A DNA stretch of 63,097 nt, taken from the NCBI RefSeq assembly GCF_001571085.1, contig NZ_BCTC01000032.1:1-63097 (forward strand), read 5' to 3'. Shown piece after piece: positions 17,029 through 24,936 of this stretch. Origin of the DNA: Azohydromonas lata NBRC 102462 (GTDB lineage: Bacteria; Pseudomonadota; Gammaproteobacteria; Burkholderiales; Burkholderiaceae_C). The notes beneath the pieces are model-generated. The model did no database searches. It was not told where the DNA came from and saw only the letters and a list, made by a program, of their open reading frames with translations. Position numbers and translations under genes: made by a program. How positions within the stretch are numbered: position 1 is the stretch's first letter; every line of letters starts with the position of its first letter.

Positions 17029-17997
17029 ATGAACCGCAGACATTCCTTCCACGCCCTGGCCGCCGCCGCGCTGGCCGTGCTCGCCGTCCCCGCTGCCCAT
17101 GCCCAGGCCTGGCCCACGAAGCCGCTGCGCATCGTGGTGCCGTACCCGCCGGGCGGCTCGTCGGACATCATTGCCCGCTCCATCAGCCAGCCGCTGTCCG
17201 AAGCGCTCAAGACGACGGTCATCATCGAGAACAAGCCCGGCGCCAACGGCAACACCGGCACCGACTTCGTGGCCAAGGCCAACGACGGCCACACGCTGCT
17301 GCTGTGCGACGTGGGCGCGCTGGCCATCACGCCCTCGGTCTATCCCAAGCTGCCCTTCAACCCCAGCAAGGACCTCAAGGGCGTGGGCATGCTGGCCTAC
17401 TCGCCGCACCTGCTGGTGGTGCACCCCTCGGTGCCGGCCAACAACCTGCAGGAGCTGGTCGCGCTGTCCAAGAAACAGCGCATCGACTTCGCCGTGACGG
17501 CCATCGGCAGCGCGCCGCACGTGGCCGGCGTGGCGGTGGAGAAGGCCACCGGCGCCAAGTGGGAGTACATCCCGTACAAGGGCGGCTCGCAGGCCATCAA
17601 CGACACCGTGGCCGGCCAGGCCCACGTGCTGATGAACGGCATGCTGGCCACGCTGCCCTTCGTCCAGTCCGGCAAGCTCAAGGTGCTGGGCGTGTCCAAG
17701 GCCACGCGCGTGGCGCTGTTGCCTGACGTCCCCACCATCGCGGAGCAGGGCGTCAAGGGCTTCGAGTCGGGCACCTGGCAAGGCGTGCTCATGCCCGCCA
17801 ACACGCCGCAGGCGGTGTTGGAGAAGGTGTCGGCCGAGCTCACCCGCATCATCCGCATGCCCGAGGTGCGCCAGCGGCTGACGTCGCAGGGTGCCGAGGT
17901 CTACACCATGTCGCCCACGGAATTCAGCAGCTTCTTCGAGCGCGAGCGCGCCAACTGGGCCAAGGTGGTGGCGCAGGGCGGCGTGAAGATGGAATGA
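17029..17997 (+). CDS. Bug-family tripartite tricarboxylate receptor protein (3)
   Basis: A 322-residue periplasmic receptor: signal peptide MNRRHSFHALAAAALAVLAV cut near AHAQA, then KPLRIVVPYPPGGSSDIIAR, IENKPGANGNTGTDFVAKAN, WEYIPYKGGSQAINDTVAGQ and LKVLGVSKATRVALLPDVPT. AGGAGATTGCAC stands before the ATG at 17029; a TTG two codons upstream is in frame but worse placed. The stop codon overlaps a possible ATG of the next gene (ATGA), so receptor and D-2-hydroxyacid dehydrogenase are coupled. Confidence 0.94.
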   Translation: MNRRHSFHALAAAALAVLAVPAAHAQAWPTKPLRIVVPYPPGGSSDIIARSISQPLSEALKTTVIIENKPGANGNTGTDFVAKANDGHTLLLCDVGALAITPSVYPKLPFNPSKDLKGVGMLAYSPHLLVVHPSVPANNLQELVALSKKQRIDFAVTAIGSAPHVAGVAVEKATGAKWEYIPYKGGSQAINDTVAGQAHVLMNGMLATLPFVQSGKLKVLGVSKATRVALLPDVPTIAEQGVKGFESGTWQGVLMPANTPQAVLEKVSAELTRIIRMPEVRQRLTSQGAEVYTMSPTEFSSFFERERANWAKVVAQGGVKME

Positions 17998-18011
17998 AAG
18001 GAACCCGCAAC

Positions 18012-18968
18012 GTGAGCGATCAAGACAAGCCCCGCGTCCTGCAGATCGGCCGCCTGCTGCCCTGGCTGGAGGAGCAGCTCGCCGCGCACTTCGACCTCGT
18101 GCTGCTGGCGCAGCAGCCCAACCCGCAGGCCTACGTTGCCGAGCACGGCCGCGAGTTCGTCGCCGCCGTGACCTCGGCGGCCGTGGGCATCGACGCGGCG
18201 ATGATGGATTCGCTGTCCGCGCTCAAGGTCATCTCCAGCTTCGGCGTGGGCCTGGACAAGGTGGACGTGCAGGCCGCCGCGCGCCGCGGCATTCCCGTGG
18301 GCTACACGCCGGACGTGCTCAACGACTGCGTGGCCGACACCGCCTTCACGCTGCTGCTGGACGTGGCCCGCCGCGCCAGCGAGGCCGACCGCTTCGTGCG
18401 CCGCGGCGCCTGGCTCACCGACAAGTTCCCGCTGGCCACGCGCGCGAGCGGCAAGCGGCTGGGCATCGTGGGCCTGGGGCGCATCGGCCGCACCATTGCG
18501 AAGCGGGCCAGCGGCTTCGACATGGAGATCCGCTACCACAACCGCCGCCCGGCCGAGGGTGTGGACTTCGGCTACGAGGCCAGCCTCACGGAGCTGGCGC
18601 GGTGGTCCGACTTCCTGGTCGTGGCCGCGGCCGGCGGCGCCGAGAGCCAGGGCCTGATCTCGGCCGAAGTGCTGCAGGCGCTGGGCCCGCAAGGTTTCCT
18701 CATCAACATCGCCCGCGGCACGGTGGTGGACGAGCCGGCGCTGATCCAGGCGCTGCGGGACAAGGCGATTGCCGGCGCGGGCCTGGACGTGTACGTGGAC
18801 GAGCCGCGCGTGCCTGAAGCGCTGTTCGCGCTGGACAACGTGGTGCTGCTGCCCCACGTGGCCAGCGCCACCCACGAGACGCGCCAAGCCATGGCCGCGC
18901 TGGTGCTGGACAACCTGCTGGCCTTCTTCAGCGAGGGACGGCCCAAGGTGGCGGCGCCGGTGGCTTGA
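18012..18968 (+). CDS. D-2-hydroxyacid dehydrogenase (glyoxylate/hydroxypyruvate reductase-like)
   Basis: A NAD(P)-dependent D-2-hydroxyacid dehydrogenase: Rossmann motif GIVGLGRIGRTIAKRA, active-site Arg in NIARGTVVDE, Glu in DVYVDEPRVPEAL and His in LLPHVASATHETR. It reduces glyoxylate, hydroxypyruvate or a related 2-oxoacid. The GTG at 18012 (VSDQDKPRVLQIGRL) is preferred because AAAGGA lies 9 bases upstream; an ATG at 17994, overlapping the receptor stop, would add six residues. It may remove hydroxypyruvate or tartronate by-products of the glycerate branch, or serve an unrelated acid bound by the third receptor. Confidence 0.9.
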   Translation: MSDQDKPRVLQIGRLLPWLEEQLAAHFDLVLLAQQPNPQAYVAEHGREFVAAVTSAAVGIDAAMMDSLSALKVISSFGVGLDKVDVQAAARRGIPVGYTPDVLNDCVADTAFTLLLDVARRASEADRFVRRGAWLTDKFPLATRASGKRLGIVGLGRIGRTIAKRASGFDMEIRYHNRRPAEGVDFGYEASLTELARWSDFLVVAAAGGAESQGLISAEVLQALGPQGFLINIARGTVVDEPALIQALRDKAIAGAGLDVYVDEPRVPEALFALDNVVLLPHVASATHETRQAMAALVLDNLLAFFSEGRPKVAAPVA

Positions 18969-18978
18969 GCCACGGCTG

Positions 18979-19000
18979 CGGCGGCGCCCAGGCGCCGCCG
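18979..19000. terminator. GC hairpin before DUF429 gene
   Basis: CGGCGGCGCC-CA-GGCGCCGCCG, a 10-base inverted repeat ending 12 bases before the DUF429 start codon. No T-run. It may end the dehydrogenase transcript or hinder translation of the next gene. Confidence 0.35.
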
Positions 19001-19011
19001 ACAATCCGCCC

Positions 19012-19824
19012 ATGTCCCCCCGCGAAGTCATAGGCGTCGATTTCTCCAGCCGCCCAACCCGCCGCAAGCCCGTGGTCGTCGCACAAGGCCTGGCGGCGGG
19101 CTCCACCGTCAAGCTGCAGGCGCTGCACTGCTTCGACACGCTGGAGGGCTTCGGCCAGTGGTTGAAACAGCCCGGGCCCTGGGTGGGCGGCTTCGATTTT
19201 CCTTTCGGCCTGCCGCGCGAGCTGGTCGAGCACCTGGGCTGGCCCACGCAGTGGCTGGCGCTCATGCGCCACTACGCGGCCCTGGAGCGGCCAGCCATAC
19301 GCGACACCTTCGCCGCCTTCTGCAACGCGCGGCCGGTGGGCCACAAGTTCGCGCACCGCGCCACCGACGGCCCGGCGGGCTCCAGCACGTCCATGAAGTG
19401 GGTGAACCCGCCCGTGGCCTACATGCTGCACGCCGGCGTGCCGCTGCTGCTGGACGCGGGCGTGGACCTGCCGGGCCTGCTCGACGGCGACAAGGCCCGC
19501 GTGGCGCTGGAGGCCTACCCGGGGCTGCTGGCGCGCGAGCTCATAGGCCGGCGCTCCTACAAGAACGACGACGCGGCCAAGCAGACGGCCGAGCGGCTCA
19601 TCGCGCGCAAGGACATCCTCGCCGCGCTGGAGTTGGACCGCACGCGGCTGAACCTGCGTTTGAAACTGACGCCGGCCCAGCACGACGCGCTCATCGCCGA
19701 CCCCAGCGGCGACCGCCTGGACGCCGTGCTGTGCCTGCTGCAGGCCGCGTGGGCCGCCGGCCAGGCGCACTGGGGGCTGCCCGCCGGATTCGACCCGGTG
19801 GAGGGCTGGATCGTCGGCGCCTGA
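19012..19824 (+). CDS. DUF429-family protein
   Basis: A 270-residue protein starting MSPREVIGVDFSSRPTRRKP. DUF429 members have a predicted RNase H-like fold; the family-typical GVDFSS start, FDFPFGLPRE, the KVALEAYPGLLARELIGRRS-like segment (here ARVALEAYPGLLARELIG) and SGDRLDAVLCLLQAAWA near the C-terminus are present, with acidic residues placed as in metal-dependent nucleases. Function is not established. The start is fixed by the conserved GVDFSS; ACAAT 10 bases before the ATG suggests a very short leader. Confidence 0.85.
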   Translation: MSPREVIGVDFSSRPTRRKPVVVAQGLAAGSTVKLQALHCFDTLEGFGQWLKQPGPWVGGFDFPFGLPRELVEHLGWPTQWLALMRHYAALERPAIRDTFAAFCNARPVGHKFAHRATDGPAGSSTSMKWVNPPVAYMLHAGVPLLLDAGVDLPGLLDGDKARVALEAYPGLLARELIGRRSYKNDDAAKQTAERLIARKDILAALELDRTRLNLRLKLTPAQHDALIADPSGDRLDAVLCLLQAAWAAGQAHWGLPAGFDPVEGWIVGA

Positions 19825-19855
19825 GCGGCACTTGAACGGCGGAGGGCAGGGCGCC

Positions 19856-20197
19856 TCAAACCGTCTTGCAGCGGTTCTTCACCTGGGCCGTGTCTATGGC
19901 CTCGACCTCGCCCTTCAGCCGTGCCACGTCCGCCTCGTGGTCGCCGGACAATTTGCTGAAGGGCAGCGCCAGGAGAAACACGCCCACCGCGTCGGTATTG
20001 GCCTTGGAATCCTGCAGCCGCGAATACTTGTCCAGCTCGGCGCGCACGTCGCCCTTTTTGGACGCCAATTCGCTGCAATTCAATTGCGTGTATTTCTCGT
20101 GCGAGACGTAGGACGCGTGAATGGATTCCGGCCGGTTGGCGCAGGCCGACAGCAGGGAAATGGCGGCCACGGCAAGAGTCAGGGCGATGCGGTTCAT
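19856..20197 (-). CDS. Small lipoprotein of unknown function
   Basis: A 113-residue protein with a lipoprotein signal, MNRIALTLAVAAISLLSAC (lipid-carrying Cys19), followed by a mature part rich in charged residues with helices (YTQLNCSELASKKGDVRAEL) and a second Cys near the C-terminus (VKNRCKTV). The short hydrophobic stretch VGVFLLALPFSKL resembles the turn in small lipoproteins sharing a YxxLxCxxL pattern. GGAGAA lies 6 bases before the ATG. It is monocistronic, convergent with the DUF429 gene. Confidence 0.85.
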   Translation of the reverse strand: MNRIALTLAVAAISLLSACANRPESIHASYVSHEKYTQLNCSELASKKGDVRAELDKYSRLQDSKANTDAVGVFLLALPFSKLSGDHEADVARLKGEVEAIDTAQVKNRCKTV

Positions 20198-20349
20198 TGC
20201 AGTTCTCCAGGAAGCGGGTATTCGGCAGGGCACGGTTTGGTGCTGGGGGCGAACTGTAGGAACCGGGATGGATTCGGAAAATCGCGCGGGGGAGGGCGGG
20301 CCTTGGAGGGATGGGGGTTCGTTCGTCGGGGGGTGAGCAGGGCCGAGGC

Positions 20350-21561
20350 TCAAACCGGCAGCAGCCCCATGCCCGTGGTGCGCTCCACGAACCACAGCAG
20401 CGCAACGCCGATCGCGGTGGCCGAGCCGCCGTGCAGCACCCAGCGCTCGTAGCCGCCGCGCCGCCGCGCCAGGAACAGCAGCGGCACCACCAGCGCCACG
20501 ATGGCCAGTTGCCCAAGCTCCAGGCCGATGTTGAAGCGCAGCAGCGCCCAACCGAAATCCAGCGTGGGCAAATCCACCTCGTGCAGCACGCCGGCAAAGC
20601 CGAAGCCGTGCACCAGGCCGAACAGGAAGGTCACCGCCCCGCGCCAGCGGCCGAAGAGGCCGCGCAGGTTGTCCACCGCCGCCACGGCGATGGTGGCGGC
20701 AATGGCCGGCTCCACCACCGTGGGCGGCAGGTTCGCGTGGCCCAGGGCGGCCAGCGCCAGCGTCAGGCTGTGCGCCAGGGTGAAGAGCGTCACCGTGGCC
20801 GCCACGGGCGCCAGCGCCTGCCGCGCCGAGGCCACCGGGCGCCAGCCCTGCGGCGTGCGTTGCAGCACGGCCGGCAGCAGCAGGCACAGCAGGAACAGCA
20901 GGTGGTCGTAGCCGGTGAGGATGTGCAGCACGCCCTCGCGCACGAAGCTGCCGGTGGCGGCAGAGGGCGCCGCATCCCCCGCCGGGGCGCTTGCAGCGGC
21001 GGGGTCCGCGCCCGGGTCCAGCACGCGTACTTCCACGCGGCCGTCCGGGTGGGTGATGCGGGCGATGCCGCGGTGGCTCGCATCCACCCCGGCGAACAGC
21101 CGGTACTCCAGCGGCAGGCCCTGCGGCGGGGCGCAGGCGGCCGTGAAGCGCAGCGCCGCGTAGGCGCCGTCACTGCGCTGCTCCAGCGCAGGCTCGCCCG
21201 CGGGCTGCAGCGGGCAGCCGGGAATTTTCAAATGCGCCTGCGCATGCGCCACCAGCGCGGGCCAGGCGGCGCGCACCTCGCCCCAGGTCAGCTCGCGGTT
21301 GCCGTCCGCATCCAGTTGCGGCAGGGCGTTGTCCAGGTCGCGCAAGGCCACGTCCCAGCGCACTTCGACGCCGGTGGAACGGGTTTGAAGCTGCAAATAG
21401 GCGTCGCTGGATTGGTGGGCTTGGGCGGGAGTAAAGAAAATGAGGATGAAAAGCAGGGGGAGAATTTGAATAAAGAGTCTTTTAAAAGAATTGCTTCCTA
21501 TTTCGTCATGCCCGCGAAAGCGGGCATCCACGAATGCCGAGGTATGTCTTATGAATTGCAT
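20350..21561 (-). CDS. HupE/UreJ-family membrane protein (start altered by repeat)
   Basis: The body is a HupE/UreJ_2-type protein: a signal-like segment (LFIQILPLLFILIFFTPAQA, then HQSSDAYLQLQ), a periplasmic N-domain, then the membrane domain with ILTGYDHLLFLLCLLLP and LFGLVHGFGFAGVLHEVDLP. Members are putative metal permeases, several linked to nickel. Between the signal segment and the palindromic repeat there is no ATG, GTG or TTG in frame, so any standard start lies in or beyond the repeat: ATG at 21561 (used here, 403 residues), GTG at 21531, or ATG at 21681/21693. Upstream on the same strand is a TPR gene. Confidence 0.8.
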   Translation of the reverse strand: MQFIRHTSAFVDARFRGHDEIGSNSFKRLFIQILPLLFILIFFTPAQAHQSSDAYLQLQTRSTGVEVRWDVALRDLDNALPQLDADGNRELTWGEVRAAWPALVAHAQAHLKIPGCPLQPAGEPALEQRSDGAYAALRFTAACAPPQGLPLEYRLFAGVDASHRGIARITHPDGRVEVRVLDPGADPAAASAPAGDAAPSAATGSFVREGVLHILTGYDHLLFLLCLLLPAVLQRTPQGWRPVASARQALAPVAATVTLFTLAHSLTLALAALGHANLPPTVVEPAIAATIAVAAVDNLRGLFGRWRGAVTFLFGLVHGFGFAGVLHEVDLPTLDFGWALLRFNIGLELGQLAIVALVVPLLFLARRRGGYERWVLHGGSATAIGVALLWFVERTTGMGLLPV

Positions 21562-21629
21562 TGCTTTGGGCCAGCGTCGTCGTGCCAGCATCCCGGGCGG
21601 CGTGGATACCCGCTTTCGCGGGCATGACG
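21504..21629. repeat. REPIN-like palindromic element, 126-base class
   Basis: Arms CGTCATGCCCGCGAAAGCGG and CCGCTTTCGCGGGCATGACG. The core aligns along its length with the reverse complement of the core at 23905 (shared ATGTCTT, GAA..GCAT, GCGTCG, GCCAGCA and CCCGG blocks) and has the same total length, so both are copies of one element in opposite orientation. This copy overlaps the 5' end of the hupE reading frame. Confidence 0.9.
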
Positions 21630-21699
21630 GCGTGGTAGCTGGCGGCCGGCAAATAAGCGTGCCCGCATCGATCAAATTCATGTTTTCTCCCAAAGCCGC

Positions 21700-22908
21700 T
21701 TATTTCTGCAGCACCTTCTCAATCCGCCTGTCCCGCAGCCCAACCTGCGCCAAAAGGGCGTGAGTCTGCGCCATGGCGGCGGTGTCGCCCGTGGCGCGGG
21801 CGGCGCGGGCCAGCAGCAGCAGGTCCAGCGGCTCGCGCTGGCGCGTCACGTTGTCGCGCGCCGCGGCCAGGGCGGCGTGGGGGGCGCGCCGCACGTCCAG
21901 CTCGAACAGCGCGCGCTCGCGCGCGTCCAGCAGCGAGGCGCCCGGCCGCAGCGCCGCCTGCGCCAGGCGCTCGCGCAGCTCGGTGCCGGCGGGTCCCTCG
22001 CCGTCGGCCGATGCGCTCTCCGCCGCCGCCAGCCGCAACAGCACGCCCTCGCTGCGCGGTTCGTGGCGCAGCAAGGCGGGCACCTCGGCGCCGCGGCCCT
22101 GGGCCAGCAGCAGGTCGGACAGGGCGAGGGCGGTGTAGCCGTCCGGCTGCGCCTGCAGCGCGGCGCGCAGGCTTTGTTCCGCCTGTGCCGCCTCGCCCGC
22201 GCGCGCCTGCAGCTCGCCCAGGGAAGTCAGCAGCCAGCCGCGCAGCGAAGCGTCGCCGCCCGCTTCCAGCAGCAGCGCTTCAAAGCTGGCGCGGGCCTGG
22301 TCGAAGTGGCCGCGTAAGCCATCGTTCTCGGCTTGGCAGGCGCGGGCGTGCAGCGGGGCCGCGCGCGTGGCGGCCAGCGCCTGGCAGGCTGCGTCGGACT
22401 CGGTGAGCCGCCCCTGCACCCGGCGCAGCGTGGCCAGCGTCAGCAGCGCCTGGGGCTGTTGGGGGTCGCGCGCCAGCAGGGCCTGCAGCCGCCGCGCCGC
22501 GCCCTCGAAGTCGTGCAGGTACTGCTCCACCGTGGCCAGCATGACGACCACCGGCGCCGGCGCGTCGGCCGCTTCGCGCCAGGGCGCCAGCAGCGCCAGC
22601 GCCTGGCCGGCCGGGCGCGGATCGCCCTCGCGCCGCGCCTGCTCCATCAGGTGCCGCGCCGCCTCCACGGCCTGTGCCGGCACCATGGCGGCCGGGGCGC
22701 CGCCCCGCGCCGGTGCCGGCAGCAGCCGCGCGGGCAGGCGCTGCACCACTTGGGCGTCGCTGGCCGGCAGCAGCGGCGCGGCTGCCGCGGGCACGGCGGC
22801 AGCCACCAGCGCCAGCAGCACCGGCAGCCCGTGCGAAAGGCCAGGGCCGGTGCGGGCCGCCGGTGGAGAAAGCGCGGGGGCGCGGCGGAGGGGGGGCGGA
22901 CGGGTCAT
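21700..22908 (-). CDS. TPR-repeat exported protein
   Basis: A 402-residue protein with a signal-like hydrophobic segment (LPVLLALVAAAVPAAAAPLL, about residues 29-48) and a helical mature part made of tetratricopeptide-like repeats (for example LQALLARDPQQPQALLTLAT, GWLLTSLGELQARAGEAAQA, EQSLRAALQAQPDGYTALAL). The ATG at 22908 is chosen because AGGAG sits 8 bases upstream; a GTG three codons earlier is worse placed. It is followed by the hupE-like gene on the same strand, so the two probably act together; the pair occurs as TPR plus HupE/UreJ in other Proteobacteria as far as I recall. Confidence 0.82.
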   Translation of the reverse strand: MTRPPPLRRAPALSPPAARTGPGLSHGLPVLLALVAAAVPAAAAPLLPASDAQVVQRLPARLLPAPARGGAPAAMVPAQAVEAARHLMEQARREGDPRPAGQALALLAPWREAADAPAPVVVMLATVEQYLHDFEGAARRLQALLARDPQQPQALLTLATLRRVQGRLTESDAACQALAATRAAPLHARACQAENDGLRGHFDQARASFEALLLEAGGDASLRGWLLTSLGELQARAGEAAQAEQSLRAALQAQPDGYTALALSDLLLAQGRGAEVPALLRHEPRSEGVLLRLAAAESASADGEGPAGTELRERLAQAALRPGASLLDARERALFELDVRRAPHAALAAARDNVTRQREPLDLLLLARAARATGDTAAMAQTHALLAQVGLRDRRIEKVLQK

Positions 22909-23396
22909 GGGCGTCACTCCTGGAGCTGGGGAGGCGGCGGCACTCGCCGTGGGCGGCCGCCCCGCGGCGGGTCGCGGCAGGCGTTGGGTGCGGCTCTCCT
23001 TCTTGGGCAGACGGGCATGGGGTGTTTCGCTTGGGCGCTGGCGTGTTGGCCTGGAGATACGCAGCGCACCGGGCTGCCGGATGCAAGCGCTCTCCTTGCC
23101 CGAGCGGGTCGTGTGGGATAGTGGCGGCCGTGCTCCAGGAAGTCTTGCCGGCGTGACAACGCACGTCCCGTCCCCGTTGCCTGCTGGGCCTAACCGCGGC
23201 CCCCACCGGGCCGCGCGTTGCGCCCTGGGGCGGTGCTGGCGGCTTCGCGCTCCGGCGCCGACACGCTTTCAAACACACTGGGGCCGGTTCACCCTTGTCC
23301 GGGGGCTTGCCGGACCCAACTGGACTCGCCCAAGACGAGTTCCACGCTCCCGCCCACGTTCACATCCACTTTTTGGAACGCATCACCGCGCCTGAC
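22909..23396. other. 488-base divergent gap without a recognised gene
   Basis: Between the TPR gene (minus) and the response regulator (plus). No convincing small ORF, RNA or repeat was seen; open frames here look like GC-driven chance frames. It should hold the promoters of both flanking genes. Confidence 0.5.
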
Positions 23397-23837
23397 ATGC
23401 TTGACCAACACGATGTCCCGTCCGCTTCCCCGACCGATGGGGCGCAGCCTGGAGAGGCGCCGCCGCAGGGCCGCCGCATCCTGATCGTGGACGACAACGC
23501 CGACAGCGCCGACAGCCTGGCCATGCTGCTGCAGTTGGGCGGCCACGAGGCGCACACCGCCTACGACGGCCCGCAGGGCCTGGAGGCCGCGGCGCGGCTG
23601 CAGCCCGACGTGATGCTGCTGGACCTGGGCCTGCCCGGCATGGACGGCTGCGAGGTCTGCCGCCGCGTGCGCCAGCAGCCCTGGGCGCGCCGCGCGCTGC
23701 TGGTGGCCGTCACCGGCTGGGGCCAGGCCGCCGACCGCCAGCGCTCGCAGGAGGCCGGTTTCGATGCCCACCTCGTCAAGCCGGTGGAGCTGCAGGCGCT
23801 GGAAAAGATCATCGCGGGGCTGGCGGGCAGGGGGTGA
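23397..23837 (+). CDS. Single-domain response regulator
   Basis: A 146-residue protein that is only a receiver domain: acidic pair in RILIVDDNADSADS, phospho-acceptor Asp76 in DVMLLDLGLPGMDG, Thr in VAVTGWG and Lys in AHLVKPVELQ. There is no output domain, so it should pass phosphate on or act by protein contact (CheY-like). The first 26 residues are Pro/Asp-rich and loose. The ATG at 23397 is used; the frame stays open to a TTG at 23295 with no better ribosome site. No kinase is adjacent; the hybrid kinase at 29704 is 6 kb away. Confidence 0.88.
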   Translation: MLDQHDVPSASPTDGAQPGEAPPQGRRILIVDDNADSADSLAMLLQLGGHEAHTAYDGPQGLEAAARLQPDVMLLDLGLPGMDGCEVCRRVRQQPWARRALLVAVTGWGQAADRQRSQEAGFDAHLVKPVELQALEKIIAGLAGRG

Positions 23838-23904
23838 GCGAGCGCCAGGGCCGGGTTTTTGCATTGGGCGCATCCCGCGAGCCAGTGCGCTCCGCGCTCT
23901 ACGT

Positions 23905-24030
23905 CGTCATGCCCGCGAAAGCGGGCATCCACGCCGGCCGGGGTGCTGGCGTGCCGACGCCTGTCTTGGGCGATGCCGTTCGAAAGACATGTTTTGGTGT
24001 TCGTGGATGCCCGCTTTCGCGGGCATGACG
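23905..24030. repeat. REPIN-like palindromic element, 126-base class
   Basis: Arms CGTCATGCCCGCGAAAGCGG and CCGCTTTCGCGGGCATGACG with a 126-base total span, the reverse-oriented sister of the copy at 21504. It lies 67 bases after the response-regulator stop. Short open frames through it encode the VMPAKAGIH peptide and should not be annotated as genes. Confidence 0.9.
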
Positions 24031-24081
24031 GATCTGGGTGCGTGGCGCTTTGACCGCCAGGCTGGCCAAGGCGCCGCCCCC

Positions 24082-24771
24082 TCATTTCGCCGCAAAGCAA
24101 TAGAACAGCCCCGTCCCCCCGGTGCCCTTGAGCGCGTCCTGGCTGCAGCCCCGCGTGGGGTGCGAGGTGTTCCAGGACTTGGCGGCGGCGCTGTCGTCCA
24201 GCCCCGTGCGGTCGCTGTGGCCCACCATGGCCGCGCCCTCGCCGCTGTGCGTCCAGTTGCGGCAGCTCATGTCGTTGGCGCCGGCCGGGTAGGCCGTGCC
24301 GTCGGACTGCGTGCCCGTGAGCACGTCGTGCATGTTGGGCGTGTCGCCGCGGCCGTTGACCACCTCGCCCTTCTCGGTGAGCGCGGTCTGCTTGGTCAGG
24401 CGGTTGTCCTGGTGCAGTTGCGCCACGCTGTCGGCGATCACCACGCCCTTGGCGTTGCGCCAAGGGCCCGCCCCGATGCGGTCGCGGGCGTTGACGGCGG
24501 GTGTGCCGTCGCTGGCGCTGGTGCTGAGGTAGGCACGCCAGGTGCGCCCGCCCGCGCCCACGTCCTCGGCCAGCGCCTGGCAGTGCTTGTCTGCGCCGGC
24601 CAGGCCGCCCAGGTCCGCGCCGCGGCCCAGCCCCGTGCTGGTGACGAAAAAGCCCAACTGCGAGCCGGCGGCGGCGCCGCCGCCGCCGCCGCCTTGGGGA
24701 CTTTGGGGGCTTTGGGCACAGGCGGACAGCAGCGCGGTGGACAGCAGCAGGGCGGGGGCAAGGACTCGCAT
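24082..24771 (-). CDS. Lipoprotein with lectin-like (DUF1554/collagen-XVIII-like) domain
   Basis: A 229-residue lipoprotein: signal MRVLAPALLLSTALLSAC with Cys18, a low-complexity linker (SPQSPQGGGGGGAAAG), then a compact domain with GADKHCQALAEDVGAGGRTW, RAYLSTSASDGTPAVNARDR, NDMSCRNWTHSGEG and GLFYCFAAK. The spacing of HCQ, SCRNWT and FYCF with W-R-AYLS resembles C-type-lectin-like or endostatin-like folds found in secreted bacterial proteins. Function unknown; probably surface or periplasmic. AGGAGACGAACG precedes the ATG. It stands alone on the minus strand. Confidence 0.82.
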   Translation of the reverse strand: MRVLAPALLLSTALLSACAQSPQSPQGGGGGGAAAGSQLGFFVTSTGLGRGADLGGLAGADKHCQALAEDVGAGGRTWRAYLSTSASDGTPAVNARDRIGAGPWRNAKGVVIADSVAQLHQDNRLTKQTALTEKGEVVNGRGDTPNMHDVLTGTQSDGTAYPAGANDMSCRNWTHSGEGAAMVGHSDRTGLDDSAAAKSWNTSHPTRGCSQDALKGTGGTGLFYCFAAK

Positions 24772-24936
24772 CGTTCGTCTCCTGGTCGGTGTGGGTTGGG
24801 CGGCAACGGCGGGGTGGCGTGCTGCACGCGGCGTGCTCCGTGGGAGCACCGGCTTGCGGCATGCTCGCACCGTGTACGCATGAAGCCCCGCCGCGCTTCG
24901 CGGCGCCATCGCGCCACCGCCGACTTGAGCAAGAAC

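Noticed and set aside
23834-24053. Two small plus-strand ORFs of about 64 codons encoding VMPAKAGIH-type peptides
   Set aside because: They are translations of the palindromic repeat at 23905-24030, the same peptide appearing in other copies.
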